Of a DNA stretch of 64,000 nucleotides, positions 15,467 through 24,420 are shown in pieces. The translations under genes and the position numbers were made by a program. How positions within the stretch are numbered: the stretch's first letter is position 1; each line of letters opens with the position of its first letter. The stretch covers positions 1,087,136 through 1,151,135 of the forward strand of contig OX638355.1 of the NCBI GenBank assembly GCA_951813285.1. Reading direction: 5' to 3'. Under the pieces are notes generated by a model, which was not told the origin of the DNA, made no database searches, and worked only from the letters and a program-made list of their open reading frames with translations. This DNA is from Terriglobia bacterium (GTDB lineage Bacteria > Acidobacteriota > Terriglobia > Versatilivoradales > Versatilivoraceae).

Positions 15467-16806
15467 TCTGGAGAAACCTGGGCATCGTGGCTGTTCTCTT
15501 CGCCGGCTTGGGGGCCTTCGTCTACTTCTATGAAATCGAGGGTGGGAAAAGACGAGAAGAGGCTGCCGAAGAGGCCAAGAAGCTCTTCCAGTTCGATAAG
15601 GAAGAGGTGAAATCCATCTCCCTGACCCGTAGCGACGGCTCCATCATCCTGGAAAAGGAGAACGGTAGCTGGAAGCTGGTTGCTCCGATCGAAGCCAAGG
15701 CCGACGAGGCGGCGGTGGACGGGCTGGCTTCCGAATTGAGTTCCACCCTGCTGGAGAGATCTCTGGAGTCAAGTCCGGTGGACTGGAAGGACTATGGCCT
15801 GGAAAATCCCAACCTGAAAATCACCGTGGATTTAAAGGATGGCCGCAGGCTGAATCTGGAGCTTGGAGACAAGGACTTCAACCAGGCCTCGGTTTTCGGC
15901 AGGGTTCCACACCTGGCCAAGGTGTTGGTGTTGCCGGCGTTGCTCTACACCGCTGTCGATAAGGAGCTGTTGGATTTCAGGGACAAGTCGGTGCTGGATT
16001 TTGACAGGGAACAGGTCCGGGAGGTCCGGATTCGGGCCCGGCGCAAGACCTACCGCTTGCAGAAGGAAGGGGAGGATTGGTCTATCCGAGAGCCCATTCA
16101 GGCCAGGGCCGACCGCTCCGAGATACGATCCCTTCTCAGTGACCTGGAGTTCGCCCGAGTTGAGGAATTCGTGGAACGGGGAGCCGGAAGACTCAAAACC
16201 TACGGACTGAACGAGCCTTCCTCGCGTGTCGACCTCTTTCTGGGCGACAGTCGGGCCAGGAAAACACTGCTGGTTGGCAAGCAAGTCGGCGCCCAATTCT
16301 ACGCCAAGGATGACTCGGGGGAGGATGTCTTCAGGATCAAGGAAGACCTGGTGGATAAGTTGGAACTGGACCTCTCCAAGCTCCGCGACCGGAAGATGGC
16401 CCGATTTGAGCGGGATGAGGTGAAACGGGTCGAAGTCAAGCTGCCCGACCGGGAATTCGAGTTCGCCAGGAACTCCGAAGACCAATGGCGGTTGCGGACT
16501 CCGGCCGGTCACGGGGAGAAATCGGTCCTGGAGTACAAGCTCTTCTGGCCGTTGGAGGATCTGGAGGGGAAAGAGATCGTCGACCGGGCCAATCTGGATG
16601 ACCCCAAGTATGGCTTCAGCGAACCTTCGGCTGAGGTCAAGGTGGTGAAACAGGACGATGAGGTCATCGAAGTGGTGTTGGGGAAGACGGAGGGTGAGGT
16701 CGTTTTCGGGAAAGCCGCTGCCGACCCTACCCTGTACAAGGTGGACAAGAAGGTTCTCGAAGATCTCAACTTCAGGGTCGAAGACATCCTGGAGAATAGC
16801 GAGTAG
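15463..16806 (+). CDS. DUF4340 domain protein, membrane-anchored
   Basis: A 447-residue protein with one N-terminal transmembrane helix (LGIVAVLFAGLGAFVYFYEI) and a long extracytoplasmic region of repeated DUF4340 units. Each unit has a strand-turn with KSISLTRSDGSIILEKENG-like spacing, seen near residues 45, 185 and 315, and three copies can be followed by eye. DUF4340 proteins are regular companions of GldG-like transporters and probably interact with them in the periplasm. AAGGAG lies upstream of the ATG, which overlaps the preceding stop by four bases. It is rich in Lys, Glu and Asp. It is the last gene of the operon. Confidence 0.85.
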   Translation: MIWRNLGIVAVLFAGLGAFVYFYEIEGGKRREEAAEEAKKLFQFDKEEVKSISLTRSDGSIILEKENGSWKLVAPIEAKADEAAVDGLASELSSTLLERSLESSPVDWKDYGLENPNLKITVDLKDGRRLNLELGDKDFNQASVFGRVPHLAKVLVLPALLYTAVDKELLDFRDKSVLDFDREQVREVRIRARRKTYRLQKEGEDWSIREPIQARADRSEIRSLLSDLEFARVEEFVERGAGRLKTYGLNEPSSRVDLFLGDSRARKTLLVGKQVGAQFYAKDDSGEDVFRIKEDLVDKLELDLSKLRDRKMARFERDEVKRVEVKLPDREFEFARNSEDQWRLRTPAGHGEKSVLEYKLFWPLEDLEGKEIVDRANLDDPKYGFSEPSAEVKVVKQDDEVIEVVLGKTEGEVVFGKAAADPTLYKVDKKVLEDLNFRVEDILENSE

Positions 16807-16924
16807 GAACGACGCCGGCCTCGCCCCCCTTGCCGGCAAGCCAAATCGCTGATCCTGGTCCGGACGAGAGGAAGCTGCAAACTCTCGGGTCTGGCTGACC
16901 GGATGGCTGCAGGGAGAACAACCT

Positions 16925-17095
16925 ATGCCCCTTAGCCCCGAGTTGCTGGAGATCCTGGTCTGTCCCCTCTGCAAGGAATCGGTCAGCCCGACCCCAAAGG
17001 GCGATGGGCTGAAGTGTCCCCAATGCAAACGGGTCTACCCCGTGAGAGATGACATCCCGATCATGCTGGTCGATGAGGCCGAAATCGAGGAGTAG
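16925..17095 (+). CDS. Trm112-like zinc-binding protein (UPF0434/YcaR family)
   Basis: A 56-residue protein. It opens LSPELLEILVCPLCKESV and carries a second CxxC (LKCPQCKRVYPV), then ends with the conserved RDDIPIMLVDEA. These are the hallmarks of the bacterial Trm112/YcaR family, small zinc proteins that activate methyltransferases or pair with LpxK/KdsB genes in other bacteria. GGGAGAA precedes the ATG. It stands alone between the DUF4340 gene and clpB; no methyltransferase is adjacent, so the partner is unknown. Confidence 0.85.
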   Translation: MPLSPELLEILVCPLCKESVSPTPKGDGLKCPQCKRVYPVRDDIPIMLVDEAEIEE

Positions 17096-17294
17096 GGGGC
17101 GAATTCCTCCCGATGTTTCCCGGTTGCCGGAAGCCTTGGCGACCGGTCCCTCCAGAGAAGTTCCTGCTGAGCTCCGCGTTGGAATGTCCGGCGGCGACGC
17201 GTCTTTCCTAATGACTCCAAAGAGACCTCCAGAAGGGATGCACCGGCAGATGGAAGGACTAGATAGTGGCAGGTCCGTGCCTGGTGGATCCTTC

Positions 17295-17323
17295 TTGACA
17301 AGCACCTGGGCCGATCTTATGAA
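17295..17323 (+). promoter_or_regulatory. Candidate sigma-70 promoter for clpB
   Basis: TTGACA at 17295-17300 and TATGAA at 17318-17323 with a 17-base spacer, about 110 bases before the clpB start. The gap 17096-17436 shows nothing else convincing. No CIRCE inverted repeat and no clear sigma-32-type site was seen. Confidence 0.5.
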
Positions 17324-17436
17324 TTCCCTGTGCCGGAAGCCCCAACAGGAGGGCACCCATTGCTATCGTGAGATGGATACCCGTCAAGGATTTACTGAAC
17401 ATTCAATACCGCATGAACCGTTGAATGAGGACGCCA

Positions 17437-20043
17437 ATGCGCTATGACAAGCTGACCCTGAAGGCACAGGAGGCTCTGGTTGAGTCGGAACGTCTGGCCA
17501 GTGAGCATGCCCACCCCCAAACCGAACCGGAACACCTGCTGCGTGTGCTTCTGGATCAGGCCGAAGGTGTCATTCCTCCGGTCCTGAGCAAGTTGGGAGC
17601 TGGCCGGGAAGCGCTGTCTCAGGAGATCGAGAAAGCCCTGGCCAAGCTGCCCACGGTGCGGGGAGTGGGCAATCGTCCAATTTCCGGGGCTCTCGACAAC
17701 GTCCTGGAAGCTGCCTTTCGTCAGGCAGACCGCCTCAAGGACGAATATGTCAGCACCGAGCACCTGCTGCTGGCCCTGGCCGAAACCAAGGGGTCCGCCA
17801 CCCAGCGAATCCTGGCTTCCCAGGGCGTCAAACCCGACAAAGTCCTGCAAGCGCTGGTGGATGTGCGCGGTTCACAGCGGGTCACCGACGCCAATCCCGA
17901 GGACAAATACCAGACGTTGCAGCGCTATGCTTGCGACCTTACCGACCTGGCGAGGAAGGGCAAGCTGGATCCGGTCATCGGGCGGGACGAAGAAATCCGC
18001 CGGTTGATTCAGGTTCTGTCCCGGCGGACCAAGAACAATCCCGTTCTGATGGGTGAGCCGGGGGTGGGCAAGACGGCCATTGTCGAAGGCTTGGCTCAGC
18101 GCATCGTCGCCGGGGATGTTCCCGAGAGCCTCAAGCAAAAACGGCTGGTCTCCCTGGACCTGGGCGCCATGGTTGCCGGAGCCAAGTATCGGGGCGAGTT
18201 TGAGGATCGGTTGAAGGCGCTGCTGCGGGAGGTGACGGAAGCCGAGGGGCAGGTGGTCCTGTTTATTGACGAACTGCACACGCTGGTCGGCGCCGGCGCC
18301 GCCGAGGGGGCCGTGGATGCTTCCAACATGCTGAAGCCGGCCCTGGCCCGGGGGGAGCTGCGCTGCATCGGCGCCACCACTCTGAACGAGTACAAGAAAA
18401 CTATCGAAAGGGACGCCGCCTTGGAGCGCCGGTTTCAGCAGGTGTTCGTGGGGGAACCCGCCGTTGCCGATACCATTGCGATTTTGCGTGGTCTCAAGGA
18501 ACGCTACGAAGTGCACCACGGCGTGCGGATCAAGGATTCGGCCATCGTGGCCGCGGCGACCCTCTCCGACCGCTATATCGCCGACCGCTTCCTGCCCGAC
18601 AAGGCCATCGACCTGGTGGACGAGTCGGCGGCCTCGCTAAGGATGGAGATCGACTCTTTGCCTGTCGAGTTGGATGAAGTGGAGCGGCGAATCCGCCAAC
18701 TGGAAATCGAACGACAAGCCCTCAAGAAAGAAGAAGATCAGGCCTCGAAGGAACGGCTGGCTTCCCTGGAGCGTGAGCTGGCCGACCTTAGGGAGACGTT
18801 GGCTGAAAAGAAGGCCCGATGGCAGAACGAGCGCGCCCTGATTTCCGGTATCCGAAACCTGAAGGAGAGAATCGAGCAAGCCCGGATCGAGGAGCAGAAG
18901 CAGGAACGGGCCGGGGATCTGGGCAGGGTCGCGGAAATCCGCTACGGATCTCTGGTGGACCTGCAGAAGGAGTTGGATGCCGCCAACCAAAAGCTGGAAC
19001 AGGTGCAGCAGTCCAGTCGGATGCTCAAGGAAGAGGTCGACGAGGAAGATATCGCCCAGGTGGTGTCCAGATGGACCGGTATCCCGGTTGCCAGGATGCT
19101 GGAAGGAGAGGTTGGTAAGCTGGTCCACATGGAAGAGAGGCTGGGGCGACGGGTCATCGGCCAGGAAAAAGCCCTGGCCTCGGTTTCCAACGCGATCCGC
19201 AGGAGCCGTGCCGGTCTGCAGGACCAGGACCGGCCCATAGGGTCCTTCATTTTTTTGGGTCCTACGGGAGTGGGCAAGACCGAGTTGGCGCGAGCCTTGG
19301 CCGAATTCCTGTTCGACAACCAGAAGGCCATGGTGCGCCTGGACATGTCGGAGTTCATGGAAAAGCATTCGGTGGCGCGGCTCATTGGCGCGCCACCGGG
19401 CTACGTGGGCTACGAGGAGGGGGGGACGTTGACAGAGGCGGTCAAGCGGAGACCCTATTCCGTGGTCCTGTTCGACGAGATCGAGAAAGCCCACCCGGAG
19501 GTTTTCAATCTGCTGCTTCAGATACTGGACGACGGGCGCTTGACGGACGGAAAGGGGCGAACGGTAGACTTCAAGAATACCCTGATCATCATGACCTCCA
19601 ACCTTGCCGGATCGACAATTCAGGAGATGAACGGCCAAGATCCCAAGGAGATTCAGACTCGGGTCTTGGCGGTGCTGCGCGCCTCCTTCAAGCCCGAGTT
19701 TCTGAATCGCATCGATGACATCATCATCTTCAATGCCCTGGGGCGCGAACAAATCAGCTGGATCGTCGATCTGCAACTGGAGCGGCTCAGATCCCGGTTG
19801 GCGCAGCGCAAGATCGACCTGGAGCTCACCGATCAGGCCAAGCAGGTACTCTTTCACCAGGGGTACGATCCGGACTATGGGGCTCGCCCGCTCAAGCGCG
19901 CGCTCCAACGCCTCATCCAGGATCCGCTGGCACTCAAGCTGCTCAACGGAGAGGTTCATTCGGGCGATCGTCTCCTGGTGGACGCCGACCCCAATCGAGA
20001 GGCAATTGTCTTCCAGGCAGCGGCGGTCACCGAGAATGCCTGA
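17437..20043 (+). CDS. clpB: ATP-dependent disaggregase ClpB
   Basis: An 868-residue Hsp100 chaperone that threads proteins out of aggregates with the DnaK system. Order: Clp N-terminal repeat domain (1-145), AAA+ module 1 with Walker [14 protein letters not shown] and Walker [16 protein letters not shown], a coiled-coil middle domain (about 400-520, rich in Glu/Lys/Arg), AAA+ module 2 with [16 protein letters not shown] and [14 protein letters not shown], and a C-terminal domain ending at AVTENA. Length is normal. The ATG at 17437 has GAGG six bases upstream; an in-frame ATG at 17425 is less likely. The stop codon lies at the edge of an A/B repeat unit. Confidence 0.96.
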   Translation: MRYDKLTLKAQEALVESERLASEHAHPQTEPEHLLRVLLDQAEGVIPPVLSKLGAGREALSQEIEKALAKLPTVRGVGNRPISGALDNVLEAAFRQADRLKDEYVSTEHLLLALAETKGSATQRILASQGVKPDKVLQALVDVRGSQRVTDANPEDKYQTLQRYACDLTDLARKGKLDPVIGRDEEIRRLIQVLSRRTKNNPVLMGEPGVGKTAIVEGLAQRIVAGDVPESLKQKRLVSLDLGAMVAGAKYRGEFEDRLKALLREVTEAEGQVVLFIDELHTLVGAGAAEGAVDASNMLKPALARGELRCIGATTLNEYKKTIERDAALERRFQQVFVGEPAVADTIAILRGLKERYEVHHGVRIKDSAIVAAATLSDRYIADRFLPDKAIDLVDESAASLRMEIDSLPVELDEVERRIRQLEIERQALKKEEDQASKERLASLERELADLRETLAEKKARWQNERALISGIRNLKERIEQARIEEQKQERAGDLGRVAEIRYGSLVDLQKELDAANQKLEQVQQSSRMLKEEVDEEDIAQVVSRWTGIPVARMLEGEVGKLVHMEERLGRRVIGQEKALASVSNAIRRSRAGLQDQDRPIGSFIFLGPTGVGKTELARALAEFLFDNQKAMVRLDMSEFMEKHSVARLIGAPPGYVGYEEGGTLTEAVKRRPYSVVLFDEIEKAHPEVFNLLLQILDDGRLTDGKGRTVDFKNTLIIMTSNLAGSTIQEMNGQDPKEIQTRVLAVLRASFKPEFLNRIDDIIIFNALGREQISWIVDLQLERLRSRLAQRKIDLELTDQAKQVLFHQGYDPDYGARPLKRALQRLIQDPLALKLLNGEVHSGDRLLVDADPNREAIVFQAAAVTENA

Positions 20044-20400
20044 AAGGAAAAAAGAGCTATCCACGAAGGACCGATAGGAGTCATCCACAAAGAAAAACGG
20101 CGAACCACGAATGGACACGAATGAACACCAATATACGGATTGATGAGGTGTTGATTGGGGGGTGTGACAATCGACATCGAGGGGTTATCTACGAAGGACA
20201 GGAAGTCATACAAAGTTAGCAGCGTTGCAGAAGCGCTTTGGTGCCGCTTCTCGTTCGAGTGAGTCCACCTGCATTCGTGTGAATTCGTGTTCATTCGTGG
20301 TTCGTCTCTATTGACGATTGGGTGTTTTTCCTCGAATGATCTGCCCGGCAGGGCGGGCGCTCGGCTAGACTGACGATCCCCAGCGAGGAGGCAATTTCCC
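20044..20400 (+). other. clpB-grpE spacer, holding a repeat unit
   Basis: Begins at the clpB stop with GGAAAAAAGAGCTATCCACG (an A-element end), then the linker GGAGTCATCCACAAAG, a full B element (20099-20306), and the tail GACGATTGGGTGTTTTTCC with GAATGATCTGCCCGGCAGGG. The grpE ribosome-binding site GAGGAGG follows. No gene is seen. Confidence 0.85.
20099..20306 (+). repeat. B element copy 2 (208 bp)
   Basis: Same ends and length as the copy at 3222. Differences include TATACGGATTGATGAGGTG and GAAGCGCTTTGGTGCCGC. It lies in the same direction as clpB, just past its stop codon. Confidence 0.85.
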
Positions 20401-21177
20401 ATGCAGAAGTCCGAAAAATCCAAGTCGTCGCCAGGCAGCACCCCGGGCGCGGTCCCCGTTCCCCAAGCCGGGGACCAGGACCAGGAAGTCAAAATCCGGG
20501 TCACCGACAAACGCTTTTGGGTTCAGGAGGGGACGGATGCACCGGCGCAGGAATCCTCCTCATCTCTCAAGCCCACCTACGTGGAGGAACTGGAGAAAGG
20601 AAGGGCCGAGGCTGAGAAGAAAGTCGAACAGGTTCTCGCCTCCTATCGTGAGTTCCGGGACATGGCCGAGGCAGAGAACCGCCAAGCGCGAGAGCGCATT
20701 CGAAACGAATACGAAAAACGGGTTCAACAGGCGCAGGGAGAGATGGTTGAGAAGTTCATCGACATTTTCGAGAACCTTGAGAGGGCCTTGATTCATGTCG
20801 GCAAAAGCCCCGACCGTGAGGGACTCCTGAAGGGGATTGAACTGATTCACGGCCAGTTTGGGGGAGTTTTGGACGAGTTGGGATTGGAGGAAGTGGCCGG
20901 GGTGGGAGAGCCTTACAACCCCGAATTGGCCGAGGCGGTTGCGGTAACCGAGGTTTCGGAGCCGGAAAAAGACAACCTGATACTGGAAGTGGTCCGAAAG
21001 GGGTATCGCTTGAACGGCAAGCTGGTGCGCCCGGCCAGGGTCACGGTGGGACGCGCCAGGGAAAAAAAGAATCCAGGAAGAGCAGGAAGGGAAAAGGATA
21101 AATCCACGAAGGACCGAAAAGAGTCATCCACCAAGGAAAACGACGAACCACGAATGGACACGAATGAACACCAATAA
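20401..21177 (+). CDS. grpE: Nucleotide exchange factor GrpE with repeat-encoded C-terminal tail
   Basis: A 258-residue GrpE, the cochaperone that releases ADP from DnaK. A disordered N-terminus precedes the long dimerisation coiled coil (about 60-135, RAEAEKKVEQVLASYREFRD, MAEAENRQARERIRNEYEK) and the beta domain ending LVRPARVTVGR at about 216. The last 40 or so residues (EKKNPGRAGREKD onward to the stop) are translated from an A/B repeat unit and are very basic. Typical GrpE ends at VRPARVVV plus a few residues, so the tail is an addition. GAGGAGG lies upstream of the ATG. dnaK and dnaJ are not in the window; clpB is the upstream neighbour. Confidence 0.92.
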   Translation: MQKSEKSKSSPGSTPGAVPVPQAGDQDQEVKIRVTDKRFWVQEGTDAPAQESSSSLKPTYVEELEKGRAEAEKKVEQVLASYREFRDMAEAENRQARERIRNEYEKRVQQAQGEMVEKFIDIFENLERALIHVGKSPDREGLLKGIELIHGQFGGVLDELGLEEVAGVGEPYNPELAEAVAVTEVSEPEKDNLILEVVRKGYRLNGKLVRPARVTVGRAREKKNPGRAGREKDKSTKDRKESSTKENDEPRMDTNEHQ

Positions 21178-21349
21178 GCTGATTGATGAGTTGTTGATTG
21201 GGGTGTGTGACCATCGACATCGAGGGGTTATCTACGAAGGACACAAAGTCATACCAAGGCAACAGCGTTGCAGAAGCATTTTGGTGCCGCTTCTCGTTCG
21301 AGTGAGTCCACCTACATTCGTGTGAATTCGTGTTCATTCGTGGTTCGTC
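21142..21349 (+). repeat. B element copy 3 (208 bp), overlapping the grpE 3' end
   Basis: Full-length B element in the sense direction of grpE. Its first 36 bases are inside the grpE reading frame and supply the stop codon. It is followed by the standard tail (GACGATTGGGTGTTTTTCC then GAATGATCCGC). Confidence 0.85.
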
Positions 21350-21451
21350 TTTGACGATTGGGTGTTTTTCCTCGAATGATCCGCACATCAGGGCGGAGGA
21401 CTGGCTGACCACTATCCACTGACCAGGGCTGGCCGGAGTGCTTGGAAGGCG

Positions 21452-21526
21452 TTAATGGTTAAATAAAATACAGCTGTTTATACCATTAATTAATAATTGA
21501 CAAACTTAACCGATAAATATTATACT
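21452..21526 (+). promoter_or_regulatory. AT-rich promoter/operator of the HTH-receiver gene
   Basis: A sharp AT-rich patch in GC-rich DNA. TTGACA (21497-21502) and TATACT (21521-21526) are 18 bases apart. Upstream lies an inverted repeat TTAATGGT (21452-21459) / ACCATTAA (21482-21489), and GGTTAA (21457) / TTAACC (21506) form a second pair flanking the -35. The layout suits autoregulation by the gene's own DNA-binding domain. Confidence 0.55.
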
Positions 21527-21563
21527 TTGTGTCCCCCAACTGGATGGATGTCGAGGAGGCTTA

Positions 21564-22148
21564 ATGGAAGATTCACTTATAACTGTCAAGGAGGTTGCCG
21601 GGTACCTGAAGCTGAAGGAACAGACGGTCTATCTCCTGGCCCGGCAGAATAAGATTCCCTCCCTCAAGGTGGGAGGCAGTCTTCGATTCAAGAAGTCCCA
21701 GATCGATGGTTGGCTCCTGGCGGAGCCGAACAGGAACAGTTCCAGGAACGGCCTCGGGAAGGTACTTATCGTGGAGGATGAGAAAGCGGTTAGAGACAGT
21801 CTTCAGGGGATCGTTCAACTCCATGGCATTCCGGCGGTGGCCGTGCCGGATGGGTCCCGGGCGCTGGCCGCCGTCAGACGGGAGTCTTTCCGCATGGTTT
21901 TCCTGGATCTGGACCTGCCTCGAATGGATGGCGTGGAAACACTGCGCGAGCTCCGAAATTTGGACCGCAAGTTGGTGTTCGTGGTTGTCACCGATTTGGC
22001 CGGCGAGAACCCCTTGTTCCAGAGTGCCATTGAGTCGGCGCCGGTTTCGGTCGTTCCCAAAAAGTTCACCTCCCGGCAGATCGGCGATGTCCTGGAGCTT
22101 CATTTCGACGATCTGATTCGTTCGAATCCAACCGCACCTCAGGCGTAA
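21564..22148 (+). CDS. Excisionase-type HTH fused to response-regulator receiver domain
   Basis: A 194-residue protein. Residues 1-55 form a MerR/excisionase-type winged helix (LITVKEVAGYLKLKEQTVYL, IPSLKVGGSLRFKKSQIDGWL). Residues 65-185 form a receiver domain with the acidic pair in IVEDE, the phospho-acceptor aspartate in MVFLDLDLPRMDG, a threonine in VVTD and the lysine in VPKKFT, so phosphorylation is possible. The order is the reverse of ordinary response regulators, which carry the DNA-binding domain at the C-terminus. No histidine kinase lies nearby. AT-rich promoter DNA with inverted repeats precedes it. GGAGG lies upstream of the ATG. Confidence 0.8.
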   Translation: MEDSLITVKEVAGYLKLKEQTVYLLARQNKIPSLKVGGSLRFKKSQIDGWLLAEPNRNSSRNGLGKVLIVEDEKAVRDSLQGIVQLHGIPAVAVPDGSRALAAVRRESFRMVFLDLDLPRMDGVETLRELRNLDRKLVFVVVTDLAGENPLFQSAIESAPVSVVPKKFTSRQIGDVLELHFDDLIRSNPTAPQA

Positions 22149-22157
22149 TCCGCAGAG

Positions 22158-22838
22158 TCATTGGCTCTTGGCGCTTGCGATGAACTGGCGGAAGCTCTCG
22201 GCCCAGCGGGCGATGGTCTTCTCGGGGCCGACCAGCTTGAAGAACCAGGGTCCTTGCGGGCTTTCCAGAACGGCTCCCATCAACCGATAGCCGGGTCGGG
22301 CCGGACGCTGAGGGGCACCCGGCATGTTGGATGCCTTGAGTGTCCCACTCACGTCCACTTCGGTCATCCGGAAACCCGAGACGTCGCTTTCTCTTATTTT
22401 GGCCTTGGCTCGGGAAGAGGAGCCGTCGGGCTGACTTACCTGTCCAATCCAGCGGCTGATGTTTGCGTCGGTTGACCCGCCTTGTCCCATGCCGAAATAG
22501 AATACGGTCAGTTCACCATCCTCGGAGTCGCCGCTTTCCCTGGGAAGGGCGAATTGCGCCCGCCGCATGCGAGATCTCGGCGTTTGCTCGACCCAGCCGG
22601 AAGGAACTTCCAGAGTAAAGGGCCCCAAGACCTTTTGGCGATCGGAGGCAGGGGCGGCCGAGCCTACGGTTGGCGCCGTTGCGGGAGCGTTTCCGGCATT
22701 GGAAACGCTTTCGCCGGCACAGCCGGACAAGAGCAGGCAGAGTCCAATCCCGGACCAACGGGCCCGATAGATTCCAGTGCCTGGTACTGGGCGAGTCTTT
22801 CCGAGGGCCGCCGGTCGTCGACGATTGGGCTTGTCCAT
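22158..22838 (-). CDS. Lipoprotein of unknown function
   Basis: A 226-residue protein. A basic N-terminus is followed by a hydrophobic stretch and lipobox (GIGLCLLLSGCAG, cysteine at about 40), so it should be lipid-anchored. The mature part begins with an Ala/Pro/Ser linker and then a compact domain (LGPFTLEVPSGWVEQTP, FKLVGPEKTIARWAESFRQF), reminiscent of PsbP-like or Mog1-type alpha/beta folds, but I do not claim a family. AAGGAGAA lies six bases before the ATG. It converges on the HTH-receiver gene with a gap of nine bases. Confidence 0.75.
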   Translation of the reverse strand: MDKPNRRRPAALGKTRPVPGTGIYRARWSGIGLCLLLSGCAGESVSNAGNAPATAPTVGSAAPASDRQKVLGPFTLEVPSGWVEQTPRSRMRRAQFALPRESGDSEDGELTVFYFGMGQGGSTDANISRWIGQVSQPDGSSSRAKAKIRESDVSGFRMTEVDVSGTLKASNMPGAPQRPARPGYRLMGAVLESPQGPWFFKLVGPEKTIARWAESFRQFIASAKSQ

Positions 22839-22950
22839 TCTGGTTCTCCTTTTCTTCTCAGGGAGGGGCCTGCGGCGCCGTCTCCGGAACGGATCAGGCT
22901 GGGTCAGACGGTTCTTCTCTGCCGCGGCCTGCCTCCGAATGGTCAGCTCC

Positions 22951-23715
22951 TCACATTCCCATGATGTTGTATCCGCAATCCACGTAAAGCACCTCGCCGG
23001 TGACCCCGGCGGAGAGATCGCTTCCCAGGTACAGCCCCGTATTGCCCAGTTCCCCGGGCTGAACGTTCCGCTTCAGGGGAGCGTGCTCGGCATGGTGCTT
23101 GAGCATGCTGCCCAGACCCCGGATCCCCCGTGCGGCCAGGGTGTTCATGGGGCCGGCGCTGATTGCGTTTACCCGTATATCGAGGGGACCCAGATCGTGG
23201 GCGAGGTAGCGAACGCTTGCCTCCAGGGAAGCCTTGGCGACTCCCATGACGTTATAGTGAGGCACCACTTTTTCCGCCCCGTAGTAGGTCATGGTCACGA
23301 TGCTTCCGCCTTCCGTCATCAGGGGGAGGGCGGCCCGGGCAATGGCCACCAGGGAGTAGGCGCTAACATCCTGGGCCATTCCGAATGCCTCGCGGGTCGT
23401 GTCGACGAAACGCCCCTCCAGGGCCTCCCTGGGAGCGAAGGCCACGCTGTGCAACACCAGGTGTATCTTGCCGAAATCCCGATCGAGACACCGGAAAACG
23501 TTTTGTACTTCGTCATCCCTGGTGACGTCGCAGGGGTAGAGGGGAGCCTCGTTGCCGAAGCGTTCAGCCAACTGGGTGACGTTCCGCTGTAACCGCTCCC
23601 CCTGGTAGGTCAGGGCCAGCCGGGCTCCGGCCTTGTGCCAGGCTTCGGCGATGCTCCAGGCGATGCTGCGTTTGTTGGCGACTCCGAAGACGACTCCGAA
23701 TTTCCCTTCCAACAT
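22951..23715 (-). CDS. fabI: Enoyl-[acyl-carrier-protein] reductase (NADH)
   Basis: A 254-residue short-chain reductase that catalyses the last reduction in each fatty-acid elongation cycle. It starts LEGKFGVVFGVANKRSIAWS, the FabI-type dinucleotide motif, and has the catalytic YxxxxxxK spacing in YYGAEKVVPHYNVMGVAKAS, the tyrosine and lysine being those of VVPHYNVMGVAKA; an upstream tyrosine is in MTYYG. It ends ILYVDCGYNIMGM-like (GEVLYVDCGYNIMGM). GGGAGG precedes ATG 23715; the frame is open further upstream without support. Neighbours are unrelated, so it is probably monocistronic. This is the target class of triclosan-type inhibitors. Confidence 0.94.
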   Translation of the reverse strand: MLEGKFGVVFGVANKRSIAWSIAEAWHKAGARLALTYQGERLQRNVTQLAERFGNEAPLYPCDVTRDDEVQNVFRCLDRDFGKIHLVLHSVAFAPREALEGRFVDTTREAFGMAQDVSAYSLVAIARAALPLMTEGGSIVTMTYYGAEKVVPHYNVMGVAKASLEASVRYLAHDLGPLDIRVNAISAGPMNTLAARGIRGLGSMLKHHAEHAPLKRNVQPGELGNTGLYLGSDLSAGVTGEVLYVDCGYNIMGM

Positions 23716-23858
23716 GGAAAACCTCCCCCGCGATGCGGAGATGAGACTAGCAGATTTCCCGGCGAAAAAACAGCCAGGCGCGGCGGCCGCCAGAGACATC
23801 ATGTACAATTCGAGCCGAGTCGCGCCGTGACCACATCCAGGAAGGAGAAGGAGTTGCT

Positions 23859-24182
23859 ATGGCCTACACGTTCGGGGATCTGAGGCACAAGACCGTGGCC
23901 CAGCTTCGCCAGATAGCCGGTGAAATTGAGCACGAGGCCGTCAAGGGCTTTACCCAGATGACCAAGGAGCCTCTGTTGAAGGGGATCTGTGAAGCCCTTG
24001 GCGTCGAAATGCACGAGCACCACGACGTGGTGGGTATCGACAAGCGAGCCATCAAGCTGGAGATCAAGGAACTCAAGAAAAAGCGGGACCAGGCCCTGGA
24101 GGCCAGGGACCGTTCGGGGCTGAAGTCAATCCGCCGCCGGATCCACACCCTGAAGAGAAAAATCCACCGGGCCACGGTTTAA
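23859..24182 (+). CDS. Small basic protein with Rho-N-like N-terminus
   Basis: A 107-residue protein. The first half (FGDLRHKTVAQLRQIAGEIE, TKEPLLKGICEALGVEMHEHH) resembles the Rho termination factor N-terminal / SAP-like helix-turn-helix, in which a leucine-rich pattern is followed by short helices. The second half is a highly basic coiled coil (IKELKKKRDQALEARDRSGL, RRRIHTLKRKIHRATV). Nucleic-acid binding is plausible. AAGGAG lies upstream of the ATG. It diverges from fabI. Its stop codon TAA is directly followed by an E-element end (CCCGCATTTCCCACCAGG). Confidence 0.7.
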   Translation: MAYTFGDLRHKTVAQLRQIAGEIEHEAVKGFTQMTKEPLLKGICEALGVEMHEHHDVVGIDKRAIKLEIKELKKKRDQALEARDRSGLKSIRRRIHTLKRKIHRATV

Positions 24183-24420
24183 CCCGCATTTCCCACCAGG
24201 TCGCTGGTGCCATGACGAAAAGTAATTTAACTTCAGTACTTTGATTGGCTCCATGGTAAGGGCTTGTGGGTAAGAGACGGCGCTGGGCATGCCCTGGCTT
24301 GTCTTTTTCCCTTCTGCGCGCACATGCTCCCTCGCGCGTAGTGACCGCTACGCTCTTCGGTCGCGAGTGCCCGCTGGAGAGAATAGTCCTGCGCCGTGAT
24401 CACGCCCCCCGGTGAGCAAT
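24182..24420. repeat. E element copy 3, bridging two gene ends
   Basis: Left end AACCCGCATTTCCCACCAGG starts on the stop codon of the Rho-N-like gene. Right end GTGAGCAATGCGGGTT (inverted) lies inside the last codons of the radical SAM gene on the other strand. The element of about 239 bp therefore spans the whole convergent spacer and supplies the final 24 or so residues of the radical SAM protein. Confidence 0.6.

Noticed and set aside
17096-17436. CIRCE or sigma-32 heat-shock site before clpB
   Set aside because: No TTAGCACTC-type inverted repeat or clear sigma-32 box is seen; only a sigma-70-like promoter.
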